NCBI RefSeq assembly: GCF_905171765.1 | Contig: NC_053390.1 | Location: 589,614,293 to 589,678,292, forward strand | Reading direction: 5' to 3' | From: Bufo bufo | Taxonomy: Eukaryota > Chordata > Amphibia > Anura > Bufonidae | Length of the DNA stretch: 64,000 nucleotides | Notes under the pieces: generated by a model | What the model was told of the DNA's origin: nothing | Databases searched by the model: none | What the model saw: the letters and a program-made list of their open reading frames with translations, nothing else | In this document: piece after piece, positions 56,158-64,000 of the stretch | Numbering within the stretch: the stretch's first letter is position 1 | How the letters are laid out: each line of letters opens with the position of its first letter | Program-made: the position numbers and the translations under genes

Positions 56158-57135
56158 ATGATCAAAGCCAGGAAACCAGCTTCCTCCCGGATATACTATC
56201 GTACCTGGAAGGCCTTTCTTGCCTTTTGTGAGAAGATAGGTGTTTTTCCCTTCATTTCTCCGTTACGGTGGTCCTCTCCTTTCTCCAGTCGGGTCTTGAG
56301 ATGGGAATGTTCCTGAGCTCTCTGAAGGGTCAGGTCTCCGCTCTGGACATTTTCTTTCAGGGCTCTCTGGCTCTGCTAGGTCCGGTGAGGACCTTCCTGC
56401 AGGGGGTGGCGCATTCGGTCCCTCCGTATGTCCCTCCTCTGCCCCCCCAGGATCTGAACCTGGTTCTGTCTTCTCTCCAGGCGGCTCCTTTTGAGCCTCT
56501 GAGGAATATTTTCCTGAGCTTTCTCACCTGGAAGGTGGTCTTTTTGGTGGCCATCACCTCTATCAGGAGGGTATCGGAGCTGGCCGCCCTTTCCTCTAAA
56601 GAGCCCTTTTTGGTCTTCCACAAGGACTAGGTGGTACTGCGCCCTGTCCCTTCCTTTTTGCCCAAGGTGGTTTCCGCCTTCCACCTTAATGAGGACATAG
56701 TCCTGCCATCCTTTTGCCCCGCTCCGGCGAACCCCAAGGAGCGCGCTCTCCATTCTCTGGATGCTGTCCGTGCTTTAGGGTGTACCTGTCGGTTACTGCC
56801 CCATTTCGCCGCTCGGACTCCCTTTTTTTAGTTCCCGAGGGGCCTCGTAAGGGTCTGGCGGCCTCCAAGGTCACTGTGGCTCGGTGGATTCGGTCGACTA
56901 TTGCCATGCCCTATCGGTCCCGGGGTAGGGTTCCCCCAGCAGGGGTTACCGCGCACTCCACCAGGGCGGTGGGGGTCTCCTGGGCTAGGCACAATCGAGC
57001 CTCTACATCACAACTTTGTAAGGCGGCCACCTGGTTGTCCTTACATACCTTTACAAAGTTCTACCAGATGCACTCTTTGGCGTCGGCTGATGCTGCCCTA
57101 GGGCGCAAGGTATTGCAGGCTGTGGTTCCTGTTTA
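56158..57135 (+). pseudogene. DIRS tyrosine recombinase, main part
   Basis: The YR gene starts before the gypsy element (about 50730-50787, 'KKRGFSDSVVKT') and resumes right after its AGACC duplication with 'MIKARKPASSRIYYRTWKAF'. The catalytic part shows 'AITSIRRVSELAAL' (Arg), a TAG stop at 56628, then 'GVTAHSTRAVGVSWA' (H-x-x-R) and 'KAATWLSLHTFTKFY' with the nucleophile Tyr (about 57060). A frame change occurs at about 56790. All four catalytic residues survive. Confidence 0.88.
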
Positions 57136-57198
57136 ACCGTTGGACGTTTTCCCTCTGGAGGTGCAGGTCTTCCCACCCCATGGACTGCTCTAGGACGT

Positions 57199-57300
57199 CC
57201 CATGGTCTGTGTTCCCCAATGGAATGGGCGAGAAAAGGAGATTTTTTGTGAAACTCACCTGTAAAATCTTTTTCTCGTCTTTTCCATTGGGGGACACAGC
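57199..57300. repeat. DIRS internal complementary region
   Basis: 'cccatggtctgtgttccccaatgg...gggcgag' complements the left outer end; 'ggagattttttgtgaaactc...gggggacacag' complements the right outer end; AAAA (57232-57235) joins them. In DIRS elements this region templates completion of the ends and circle formation. Confidence 0.9.
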
Positions 57301-57439
57301 TCCCACCCATTCTTGTCTGTTGCACGAGGGATTTTTTCTATTCTAGTGGGACCTTATGGTTAACCCGATGGCGGTGTTCCTTGGTTCTGCTTTTCTTTGT
57401 TAATATTTGCTTTCTGATCTCCTTCTCCTACTGCTTTTG

Positions 57440-57771
57440 CACGCACTGAGGTCCTCCTGTTGGAGCATGGGGGTATAGTCAGTGGAGGAGGAGCTGTTTT
57501 TTATTATTTGCATAGTGTCTCCTCCTAGTAATGGCCTAAGCCAGTGATAGGCAAACTGCAGCTCTCCAGCTGTTGCAAAACTACAACTCTCACCATGCCC
57601 TGCTGTAGGCTGAAAGCTGTAGGCAGTCTTTGCATGCTGGGAGTTGTAGTTCTGCAACAGCTGGAGAGCCGCAGTTTGCCTATCACTGGCCTAAGCTATA
57701 CCCATGGTCTGTGTCCCCCAATGGAAAAGACGAGAAAAAGATTTTACAGGTGAGTTTCACAAAAAATCTCC
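57440..57771 (+). repeat. DIRS right inverted terminal repeat, split by a hAT MITE
   Basis: Mirror of the left repeat ('gaggtcctcctgttggagca ... ggtctgtgtcccccaatgg') with about 40 extra bases at the outer end (57732-57771, 'aagattttacaggtgagttt...aatctcc'), as usual for DIRS right ends. The MITE lies at 57542-57688. Confidence 0.88.
57542..57688. mobile_element. hAT MITE, TSD GCCTAAGC
   Basis: 147 bp, ends CAGTGATAGGCAAACTGCAG and its complement, flanked by a perfect 8-bp duplication GCCTAAGC (57534-57541, 57689-57696). The outer 60 bp of each arm pair well ('cagctctccagctgttgca'). Confidence 0.95.
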
Positions 57772-57775
57772 TTTT

Positions 57776-58130
57776 TCAGTGTGTTTTTTGGAGTAAAAAA
57801 ATGCCAGCTCTAGATGTTAGCTGAATGTCTATGGGATATATGAAACACAGGATGTTTTTGCTCCTTACGTGGTGCTTTTTTGCCTTTTCAAAAACGGAGC
57901 ACCATGCTGTAGCTCTGTAATTTTTTTCAGCCGTTTGTACATTTCCTTCACTATAGGGGGAAAAAACCATAAAAAACACAGTTCATACTGTCATTTAGAA
58001 AAAAAACGCCACCCAAAAAAACCAGAAAACCACAGCAAAAATGCAGGTGCCCTACAAAAAAAGCAAGCTTTTGTCATTTTTTTTTTAATAGCAGAACACT
58101 CCAGAGCCAATTTCATGTGTGTAAGGACCC
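57776..58130. mobile_element. Harbinger-type MITE, right piece
   Basis: Continuation of 46620-46694 after the DIRS insertion, ending GTAAGGACCC before TTA (58131-58133). It lies 35 bp upstream of the acceptor of the pde5a exon at 58166. Confidence 0.8.
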
Positions 58131-58165
58131 TTAAAGCCATTTAATACTTGTATTTCTTCCTATAG

Positions 58166-58260
58166 AATAAGCTCAGTGATCTAGAGATTTTATCCTTGAT
58201 GATTGCCACATTAAGCCATGATTTGGATCACAGAGGGGTTAACAATTCTTTTATACAGAG
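58166..58260 (+). CDS. pde5a: pde5a exon (catalytic domain, SHDLDHRG)
   Basis: A 95-bp exon, 31 codons plus two bases; acceptor 'ttcttcctatag', donor gtaaga. The protein is '[20 protein letters not shown]' continuing [11 protein letters not shown] and the start of an Arg codon. His and Asp of SHDLDHRG are metal ligands (His653 and Asp654 in the human numbering), shared by the zinc and magnesium sites. It is separated from the previous exon by 13.35 kb of mostly inserted DNA. The next exon, which should begin with the rest of the Arg codon and a SEHPLAQLY-like segment, is not found before 64000. Confidence 0.97.
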
Positions 58261-58322
58261 GTAAGAGCAAATCTGGTCTTCCGTACTACTTTATCTGTGA
58301 AGCTGTCTCACCTTTGTGAATG

Positions 58323-58680
58323 CAGGGGCACATTTATTAACCAGCGTTTTAGACGCCGGTCTTAATAAAGCCCCATAGCTGGCGGTGGATCTGCCGAGGT
58401 TATGAAGTGGCGACAGCCTCTCCATAACTTTGGCACATCCAGCACCAGTTCTACATGTAAGACAGCTTCCTTGCTGGCTTACATTTAGACCATTTTCTAC
58501 ACATAAAACAGGCATAGAAAATGATAAATGAGATGCCTAAACCACGCCCACAATTTTAGACCTGGTGTGAGAGAGGAAAAGTCACAGATAACGACACAAA
58601 TAACCGCTGCTCTGCCAACCACGCCTGAAATACGCCTAATATAGGTGTATTTCAGTATAATAAATGACCATCGCAGTCTT
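58323..58680. repeat. Dispersed repeat with CATTTATTAA ends
   Basis: Starts 'ggggcacatttattaa' with the hairpin 'cgttttagacgccggtcttaataaa' and ends 'ataataaatgacc'; the ends are inverted copies of GGNCATTTATTA. I recognise it as a common anuran repeat but cannot name it. It begins 63 bp after the pde5a donor at 58260. Confidence 0.55.
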
Positions 58681-58747
58681 TGTGTAAATTCAGTCACAAG
58701 CAAGACTGGCTTGGACCACAAGTCAGTTTCTTCCTTTTGCTTAGTTA

Positions 58748-59649
58748 GGCCCCTTTTACACGGACGAGTTTTCCGTGCGGGTACAATGCGTGAGGTGAAC
58801 GCATTGCACCCGCACTGAATCAGGACCCATTCATTTCTATGGGGCTGTGCACATGAGCGGTGATTTTCACGCATCACTTGTGCGTTGTGTGAAAATCGCA
58901 GCAAGCTCTATATTGTGCGTTTTTCACGCAACGCAGGCCCCATTGAAGTGAATGGGGCTGCGTGAAAATCGCAAGTAAGTGCGATTTTCACGCATGGTTG
59001 CTAGGATGAAAGTATTCACTGTATTATATTCCCTTATAACATAGTTATAAGGGAAAATAATAGCATTCTTTAATACAGAATGCTTAGTAGAAGGTCAATT
59101 GAGGGTTAAAAAATAAAAAATAAATTTACTCACCTCCTCCAATTGATCACGTAGCTGCCAGTCTCCTGTTCTTTTTTTAGGACCTGTCAAAGGACCTGTG
59201 GTGACATCACTGTGCTCATCACATGATACATCTCATGATCCATCACCATGGTGATGGACCATGTGATGAGCACAGTGACATCACCACAGGTCCTTTGACA
59301 GGTCCTGAAGAAAGAACAGGAGACCCGCAGCTATGTGATCAATTGGAGGAGGTGAGTTAATTTTTTATTTTTTTTAACCCTCAATTGACCTTTTACTAAG
59401 CATTCTGTATTAAAGAATGCTATTATTTTCCCTTATAACCATGTTATAAGGTAAAATAATAAAAATTTACAGAATACTGAACCCAAACCCGAACTTCTGT
59501 GAAGAAGTTCGGGTCTGGGTACCAAACATGCCGATTTTTCTCACGCGCGTGCAAAACGCATTAAAACGCTTTGCACTGGCGGGGAAAAATCGCACATGTT
59601 CCCGCAATGCACCCGCATCTTTTCCCGCAACGCCCGTGTGAAAGAGGCC
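58748..59649. mobile_element. Harbinger-type MITE with long palindromic core, TSD TTA
   Basis: GGCCCCTTTTACACGG and ...CCCGTGTGAAAGAGGCC, flanked by TTA (58745-58747, 59650-59652). 59026-59462 is a long palindrome centred near 59243 ('caaaggacctgtggtgacat', 'gctcatcacatg'). Probably a MITE that absorbed a second fold-back element. Confidence 0.88.
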
Positions 59650-59652
59650 TTA

Positions 59653-60998
59653 GGTTTCTGAGTTACATGCCTATTTTTTGTGGACTTTTTGTTGCCATTG
59701 TGTAATATAAAGAAGTTCAGCGTGTTTTTATTTCACTTGTTTTTTGACAGTGCTCCCCACCAGCAGTATCTTGTTTTTCTTATGTCTTTTATGGGGCATT
59801 ATATACTGTATATAGCCTTTAATTTGTGGCTGCTGCAGGGGAAATGTCTGGCCAGAAGTGGCTTGCCCTGGGATAACAGCTAATCACCGTAGGTTAGAGA
59901 ATCCAGACCCATGGCCATCAGCTGATCGACATGTCAGATTCTATTTAAAAAGGGTTCTCATCATAAACCACCGCCTTTACTTACTTATTGCTAGAGGAAA
60001 AATGTTTCTCTGTGTTTTTCACAAATCTTTTAACTTCAAATAACACATTCGGAAATATTTTCAGCTTCCAAACACATTCAAAGACTAGAAAGGTCCTTAA
60101 ACTCATCGTTCATCAGTAAAAAAAAAAAAAAAAAGGGGTTAGCAAAGACCTCATTTGATTAAATCCTCACAAGAGAATATAATGAAAGTGTCATTGATTA
60201 AAGCTCAGTAATTGGTGACCGATGCTCTTTAGAAGGTGGCGATTTTCCTTTTTTGCATTTTAGTTTTTTACTCCCTGCCTGTCATACATTTTGTTATTTT
60301 TCCATTCATATATCCGTATGAGGGTTTGTTTTTTGCGGGAAAAGCTGTACTTTCTAAAAGCACTATTTAATATTGCATACAATTTAGTGGGAAGCCGGAA
60401 AAAAAATTCAAATGGGGTGGAAATGGAAAAAAAATGCAATTCCTGCACAGTTTTCAAGGTTTTGTTATTATAATGTTCCCTATGGGGAAAAAATTGACCT
60501 GTTACCTTCATTCTCTGGGTCAGTACAATTACAGAGGTACTACATTTGTATAGTTTTTCTTGTGTTTTAATACTGAAAAAAACGTTTGGGAAAAAATGAA
60601 TTTTTTCTTTTCATCACCATATTCTGACCCCTATAAATGTTTTATTTTGATGTCTACAGAGCTGTTTGGAGGCTAATTTTTTGCACAGTGATGTGTAGTT
60701 TTTAGTGATACCATTTTGGAGTGTCTGACTTTTTGATCACTTTTTATTCAGTTTTTTGCTGGATGTGAAAAAAACTAATCAGTCATTTTGATTTTCTTTT
60801 TCATTATGACCTTCACTGTATGGAATAAATGTATTTATTTTAATTCTGGGGAAAGGGAAGAGATTTGAATTTTTACATTTTTAAAAACATACTTGAAACT
60901 TGCATTCTGTAATGGATTTTTATCTGTTACAGAATTCAGTATATTCCAATGCAGTGCTGCCATCTGCAGGCCAACATTGAAATATGTGTACAGGCTTA
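59653..60998. other. Intronic repeat-derived sequence, no gene
   Basis: 60225-60890 has the T-rich, loosely patterned sequence ('ttttttgcgggaaaagctgt', 'gataccattttggagtgtct') that I associate with decayed TTAA-type non-autonomous elements of frogs. 60120-60134 is an A run. No exon or open frame of note. Confidence 0.45.
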
Positions 60999-61306
60999 AG
61001 GCTCATGCACACGACCGTATGTATTTTGTGATCCGCAAAAAATACGGATGGCGTCCGTGTGCGTTCCATATTTTGCGGAATGGAACAGCTGGGCCCTAAT
61101 AGAACAGTGCTATCCTTGTCTCTAATGCGGACAATAATAGAACATGTTCTATTTTTTATCAGAACGGAAATACGGACATACGAAAACGGAATGCACACAG
61201 AGTAACTTCTGTTTTTTTTGCGGACCCATTGAAATGAATAGTTCCGGATACAGTCCTAAAAAAAACGGAACGGACGCGGAAAGAAAATACGGTCGTGTAT
61301 GAGCCC
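60999..61306. mobile_element. Harbinger-type MITE, TSD TTA
   Basis: Ends AGGCTCATGCACACGACCGT and ACGGTCGTGTATGAGCCC, TTA on both sides (60996-60998, 61307-61309). 30303-30530 is a decayed relative. Confidence 0.78.
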
Positions 61307-61630
61307 TTAGGCCTCCTTTTACTATGGAATGCCTTCCCCGATCTCAGCAAGGGAGAGGAGTTCTTAGCTGAAGTTCTCTCAGAAGGGTGCAGGGTTAAAT
61401 GTGTGCGATCTGCATTAGCACTGGGTCTCCAGGACTGTTTGAGTTTGATCAGGTGCCAAGAACTATAACTTTTTTACTTTTCTGTTCACATAGCATAAGA
61501 GGGCTTATATGTAATGGCACCATTTCATTTACCATATCTTGTATTGAAAATAACTATAAAAAACTATAAAAAAAAACTTTGATTCCTTATTAAATTTTTC
61601 CAGTGGGCGAGGTATTAAACAGCAATTTAA

Positions 61631-61969
61631 AGGGAACCTGTCACCGGGATTTTGGTTATAGAGCTGAGGACATGGGTTGCTAGATGGCCGCTAGCACATC
61701 CGCAATACCCAGTCCCCATAGCTCTGTGTGCTTTTATTGTGTCAAAAAACCGATTTGATACATATGCAAATTAACCTGAGATGAGTCAGAGCTTGATAAG
61801 ATATGTAAGATATGACTCTTTTATCTTAATTTGCATATGTATCAAATCGGTTTTTTGACACAATAAAAGCACACAGAGCTATGGGGACTGGGTATTGCGG
61901 ATGTGCTAGCGGCCATCTAGCAACCCATGTCCTCAGCTCTATACACAAAATCCTGGTGACAGGTTCCCT
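61631..61969. mobile_element. piggyBac-type palindromic MITE, TSD TTAA (family 2, copy 2)
   Basis: AGGGAACCTGTCACCGGGAT and its complement between TTAA (61627-61630, 61970-61973). Arms match 28533-28873 almost throughout; only the centre differs ('agagcttgataagatatgta'). Confidence 0.92.
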
Positions 61970-61973
61970 TTAA

Positions 61974-62819
61974 GCATTTTTATTTTTCCAGTTAAGGTGT
62001 ACACCATGCATTTGAAATTATTTCAAATTTTTATATTTTGGACATTTTGTGATACAGCAATACCAATGTTTATATTTTTTTATTGAGCAAGGTTATGATT
62101 TGTAAAATTGAGCAAGGGTATGATTAGAATTTTCTATAATTTGGGACTTTTTAGTATCATTTTTAGTCCCTTTAGGGGACTTGAACATTCGATCCATATA
62201 CTGTTCTATTATGGTATTGCAGTCTATGGAGCTTGCGACAGCTTCCTATTAAAGGAGTTGTGCAGCTGGTACATATTGATGACCAATCCTCAGGATAGGT
62301 AATCAATTCCTGATCGGTGGGGGTCCCACTTCTGGCACCTCCTCTAATCAGCTGTTTAAATAGGAGGTGGTGCTTATGTGAGCGTGTAAAAGGGAAATAT
62401 TAATTATTAATATTTTGGATTAATAATAAATAGGCGTAAACCTCTAATGTTGACTCCGCCTATTTCCTTTATTTTCCCTGTTGCTCTCTTTTCCTGAACT
62501 GCGTACGCTGAATTGCGGCAGCTACAAAAGACTATCTGCTGTATCTGAATAATAAAGAATTTATTAAACAATTAACAAGTCTACAGTCAATTATTTCTGC
62601 TATAAATATTTATATCAATGGCTATATAAATATATATACATATAGATGCACACGGTGATACACTAACAGCACAATAATAAACCTAACTACACTAACACTA
62701 TACAATTCCAACTATAATTCCACCCCAAAATCTAGCTAGACATATACTCACACACATAACCACAGCACCCTCCCACCTGGCTATAAACTGTCCGTACGGG
62801 ATAAAAGGGGTTGATTACA
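61974..62819. other. Intron or flank, no gene; TTAA MITE fragment
   Basis: 62250-62340 ('attaaaggagttgtgcagct', 'cctcaggataggt', 'gatcggtgggggtcccac') is one end of a TTAA-type MITE related to 35270. 62400-62800 is A+T-rich with 'ataaagaatttattaaac'; nothing else recognised. Confidence 0.5.
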
Positions 62820-63170
62820 ATAATGGCAATGCAGGGGTTAACAGGACAATACAGGGGTAGCTGTGGGATGCAGGGGTATGGCAGGGGTTAATGGGATATA
62901 AGAAAAGAGATACTGCATTGGTGGTATAGGGCAATACAGGGATATGGCAAGGTAGGGGTAAATGACTTATTTGGGGTAGGCACTGCAGGGGTTAATATTT
63001 CAGGGATAATGCAGGGGTAATATTGCAGGGAGTAGGGATATATAATGTAGGGGGTAATATTGCAGGGTGTATGGATATATTGGTGGCAGTGGGAAAGGAT
63101 TAATAATAGCAATGCAGGGGTACATGGGTTAATGATACTCAGCCAGCCTTTAAGGGGTTAATGCTCGTTC
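62820..63170. repeat. Degenerate minisatellite, GCAGGGGTTAAT-type
   Basis: About twenty irregular units around 'tgcaggggttaat' or 'gcaggggtaatat' at 10-25 bp spacing. Continues weakly as 'cgttttc(c/t)aggg' units to 63260. Confidence 0.75.
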
Positions 63171-63706
63171 CTAGGGGATGATCCTTGCTTAGGCTCGTTT
63201 TCCAGGGGTTAGTTCTCGCTTGTGGATGCTCGTTTTCTAGGGAATGATTCTTGCTTGGGCTGCAGGGCTCAACTGTTGAGTGCTCCGCCGCCGGACTATT
63301 AAATGGGAGACTATTAAGTGGGAGCACGCCTGCAGGCAAGTGCACGTGGGCTGACGCGGTAATATGACATCACAGCACCAGCCCTCGCTTCCAGGCGGAG
63401 GATCGCTTCGATCCTCCTGCCTTTGAAATGACCGCGTACCTCTGGCACTGTAATTAGGTACGCTGCATACAAGGGCAGGGCAACCCTTTTTCCCCCTGTC
63501 CTTGTTATGCCAAACATCTCTGGCCCTGCCGGAGGTGTTTTACAAAAGGCAGAGGAACTCTTTGATCCTCTGTCTTTTGATGTGCCCGCAACTGGACACA
63601 TTTGTCCAGTTATCCGGGCATGCGCCTGCAGGAGGATTCATCAGCTGGTGGTAGGGGGCACCCGTGATTGGGGGGCATTACTCAGAGCATTTAAGTATAT
63701 ATAGAT
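63171..63706. other. No gene recognised
   Basis: G+C-richer sequence. 63340-63600 has two mirrored phrases about 130 bp apart ('gaggatcgcttcgatcctcc' and 'ggcagaggaactctttgatcctctg'), suggesting a fold-back repeat. Confidence 0.4.
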
Positions 63707-64000
63707 ATTGTGGAATTTCGCTCTGGTAGATCGGACGCAGTACAGAGGCAAAAGACAAGTTCGTAACGCAAAACTTCAGTGTTTATTCACACATGAGGCA
63801 AATGCACAAAACAATGCGTTACTTTGCAGTCTTGGTGTTTACTTCACACACAATGGAAAGTACATCTTGGTGTTACTTCACACAAATTGGAAAGTTCATA
63901 TAAGACAAGTCACCTTGATGTCAGTTCTGCCTCCAGCAGTCCACGGCAGGCTTTAGGGGGCCTGTTTCCTCGGCCCATGGTTCTCAGCCCTCCAACCTGG
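63707..64000. repeat. Possible LTR or repeat edge running off the window
   Basis: From 'tgtggaatttcgctctggta' onward the composition changes and short tandem phrases appear ('cttggtgttacttcacacaa' twice with variation, 63829-63895). It could be an LTR starting with TG, but the window ends before a partner or coding region. Confidence 0.3.

Larger units (their letters stand above)
46699..57771 (+). mobile_element. DIRS-type retrotransposon with inverted ends, carrying two insertions
   Basis: A YR retrotransposon in the orientation of pde5a. Left inverted repeat 46699-46840 and right 57440-57771 mirror each other ('ccattgggggacacagacca', 'ggaggagacactatgcaaat'). An internal complementary region at 57199-57300 fuses the complements of both outer ends around AAAA, the hallmark of DIRS. 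The genes are gag, RT/RNase H, a methyltransferase-like part and YR. A Ty3/gypsy element (50788-56152) and a hAT MITE (57542-57688) are inserted in it. Without them it would be about 5.6 kb. All genes have frame breaks. Confidence 0.9.

Overview
The window is vertebrate nuclear DNA, most likely from an anuran amphibian or a relative with a large genome. The host signal is six correctly spliced exons of a cGMP-specific phosphodiesterase 5A gene (pde5a, + strand, 32419-58260). Almost everything else is transposable-element DNA: Tc1/mariner, piggyBac, Harbinger and hAT derivatives, a Penelope-like element, a CR1/L2-type LINE, two tyrosine-recombinase (YR) retrotransposons (one DIRS, one Ngaro-like) and a Ty3/gypsy chromovirus-type retrotransposon. 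This mix, with many long palindromic MITEs flanked by TTAA or TAA, is what I expect of frogs. The species call is inference; I could not search databases.

Layout. 1-10279: one decayed Tc1 element read on the - strand, cut into four collinear pieces by later insertions (an inverted-repeat element carrying a Harbinger MITE; an element with a G-rich minisatellite; and a 7 kb block with a LINE tail and two head-to-head Penelope copies, one of them split by a TTAA-type element with 350-bp tandem repeats). 10572-13901: a 462-bp palindromic MITE, a Sleeping Beauty-like Tc1 carrying a second copy of that MITE, and a truncated Tc1. 13906-18936: a piggyBac element whose transposase has one evident frameshift and whose 3' part is a large palindrome. 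18977-25090: a Ngaro-like YR retrotransposon on the - strand with 100-bp terminal direct repeats and a higher-order tandem repeat in its 5' region. 25104-27679: a Tc1 element one stop codon short of an open transposase, and an internally deleted Tc1. 27712-28958: an inverted-repeat element split by a TTAA MITE.

From 32419 on, pde5a exons encode the end of the GAF-B domain, the linker and the start of the catalytic domain, including the HNWRH and SHDLDH metal-site motifs. Reading phase is kept across all five introns. These introns hold MITEs, a Tc1, a LINE copy and, between the last two exons, a 13.35 kb intron with a readable nest: Harbinger MITE > DIRS element > Ty3/gypsy element and hAT MITE, each junction supported by target duplications or element ends. 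58261-64000 is intron with more MITEs, a minisatellite and a possible LTR edge.

I see no operon, CRISPR, RNA gene or unknown cellular pathway. The most unusual structures are the three-unit higher-order repeat with ACGT-centred motifs in the Ngaro-like element, the head-to-head Penelope pair, and the fully legible DIRS ends.
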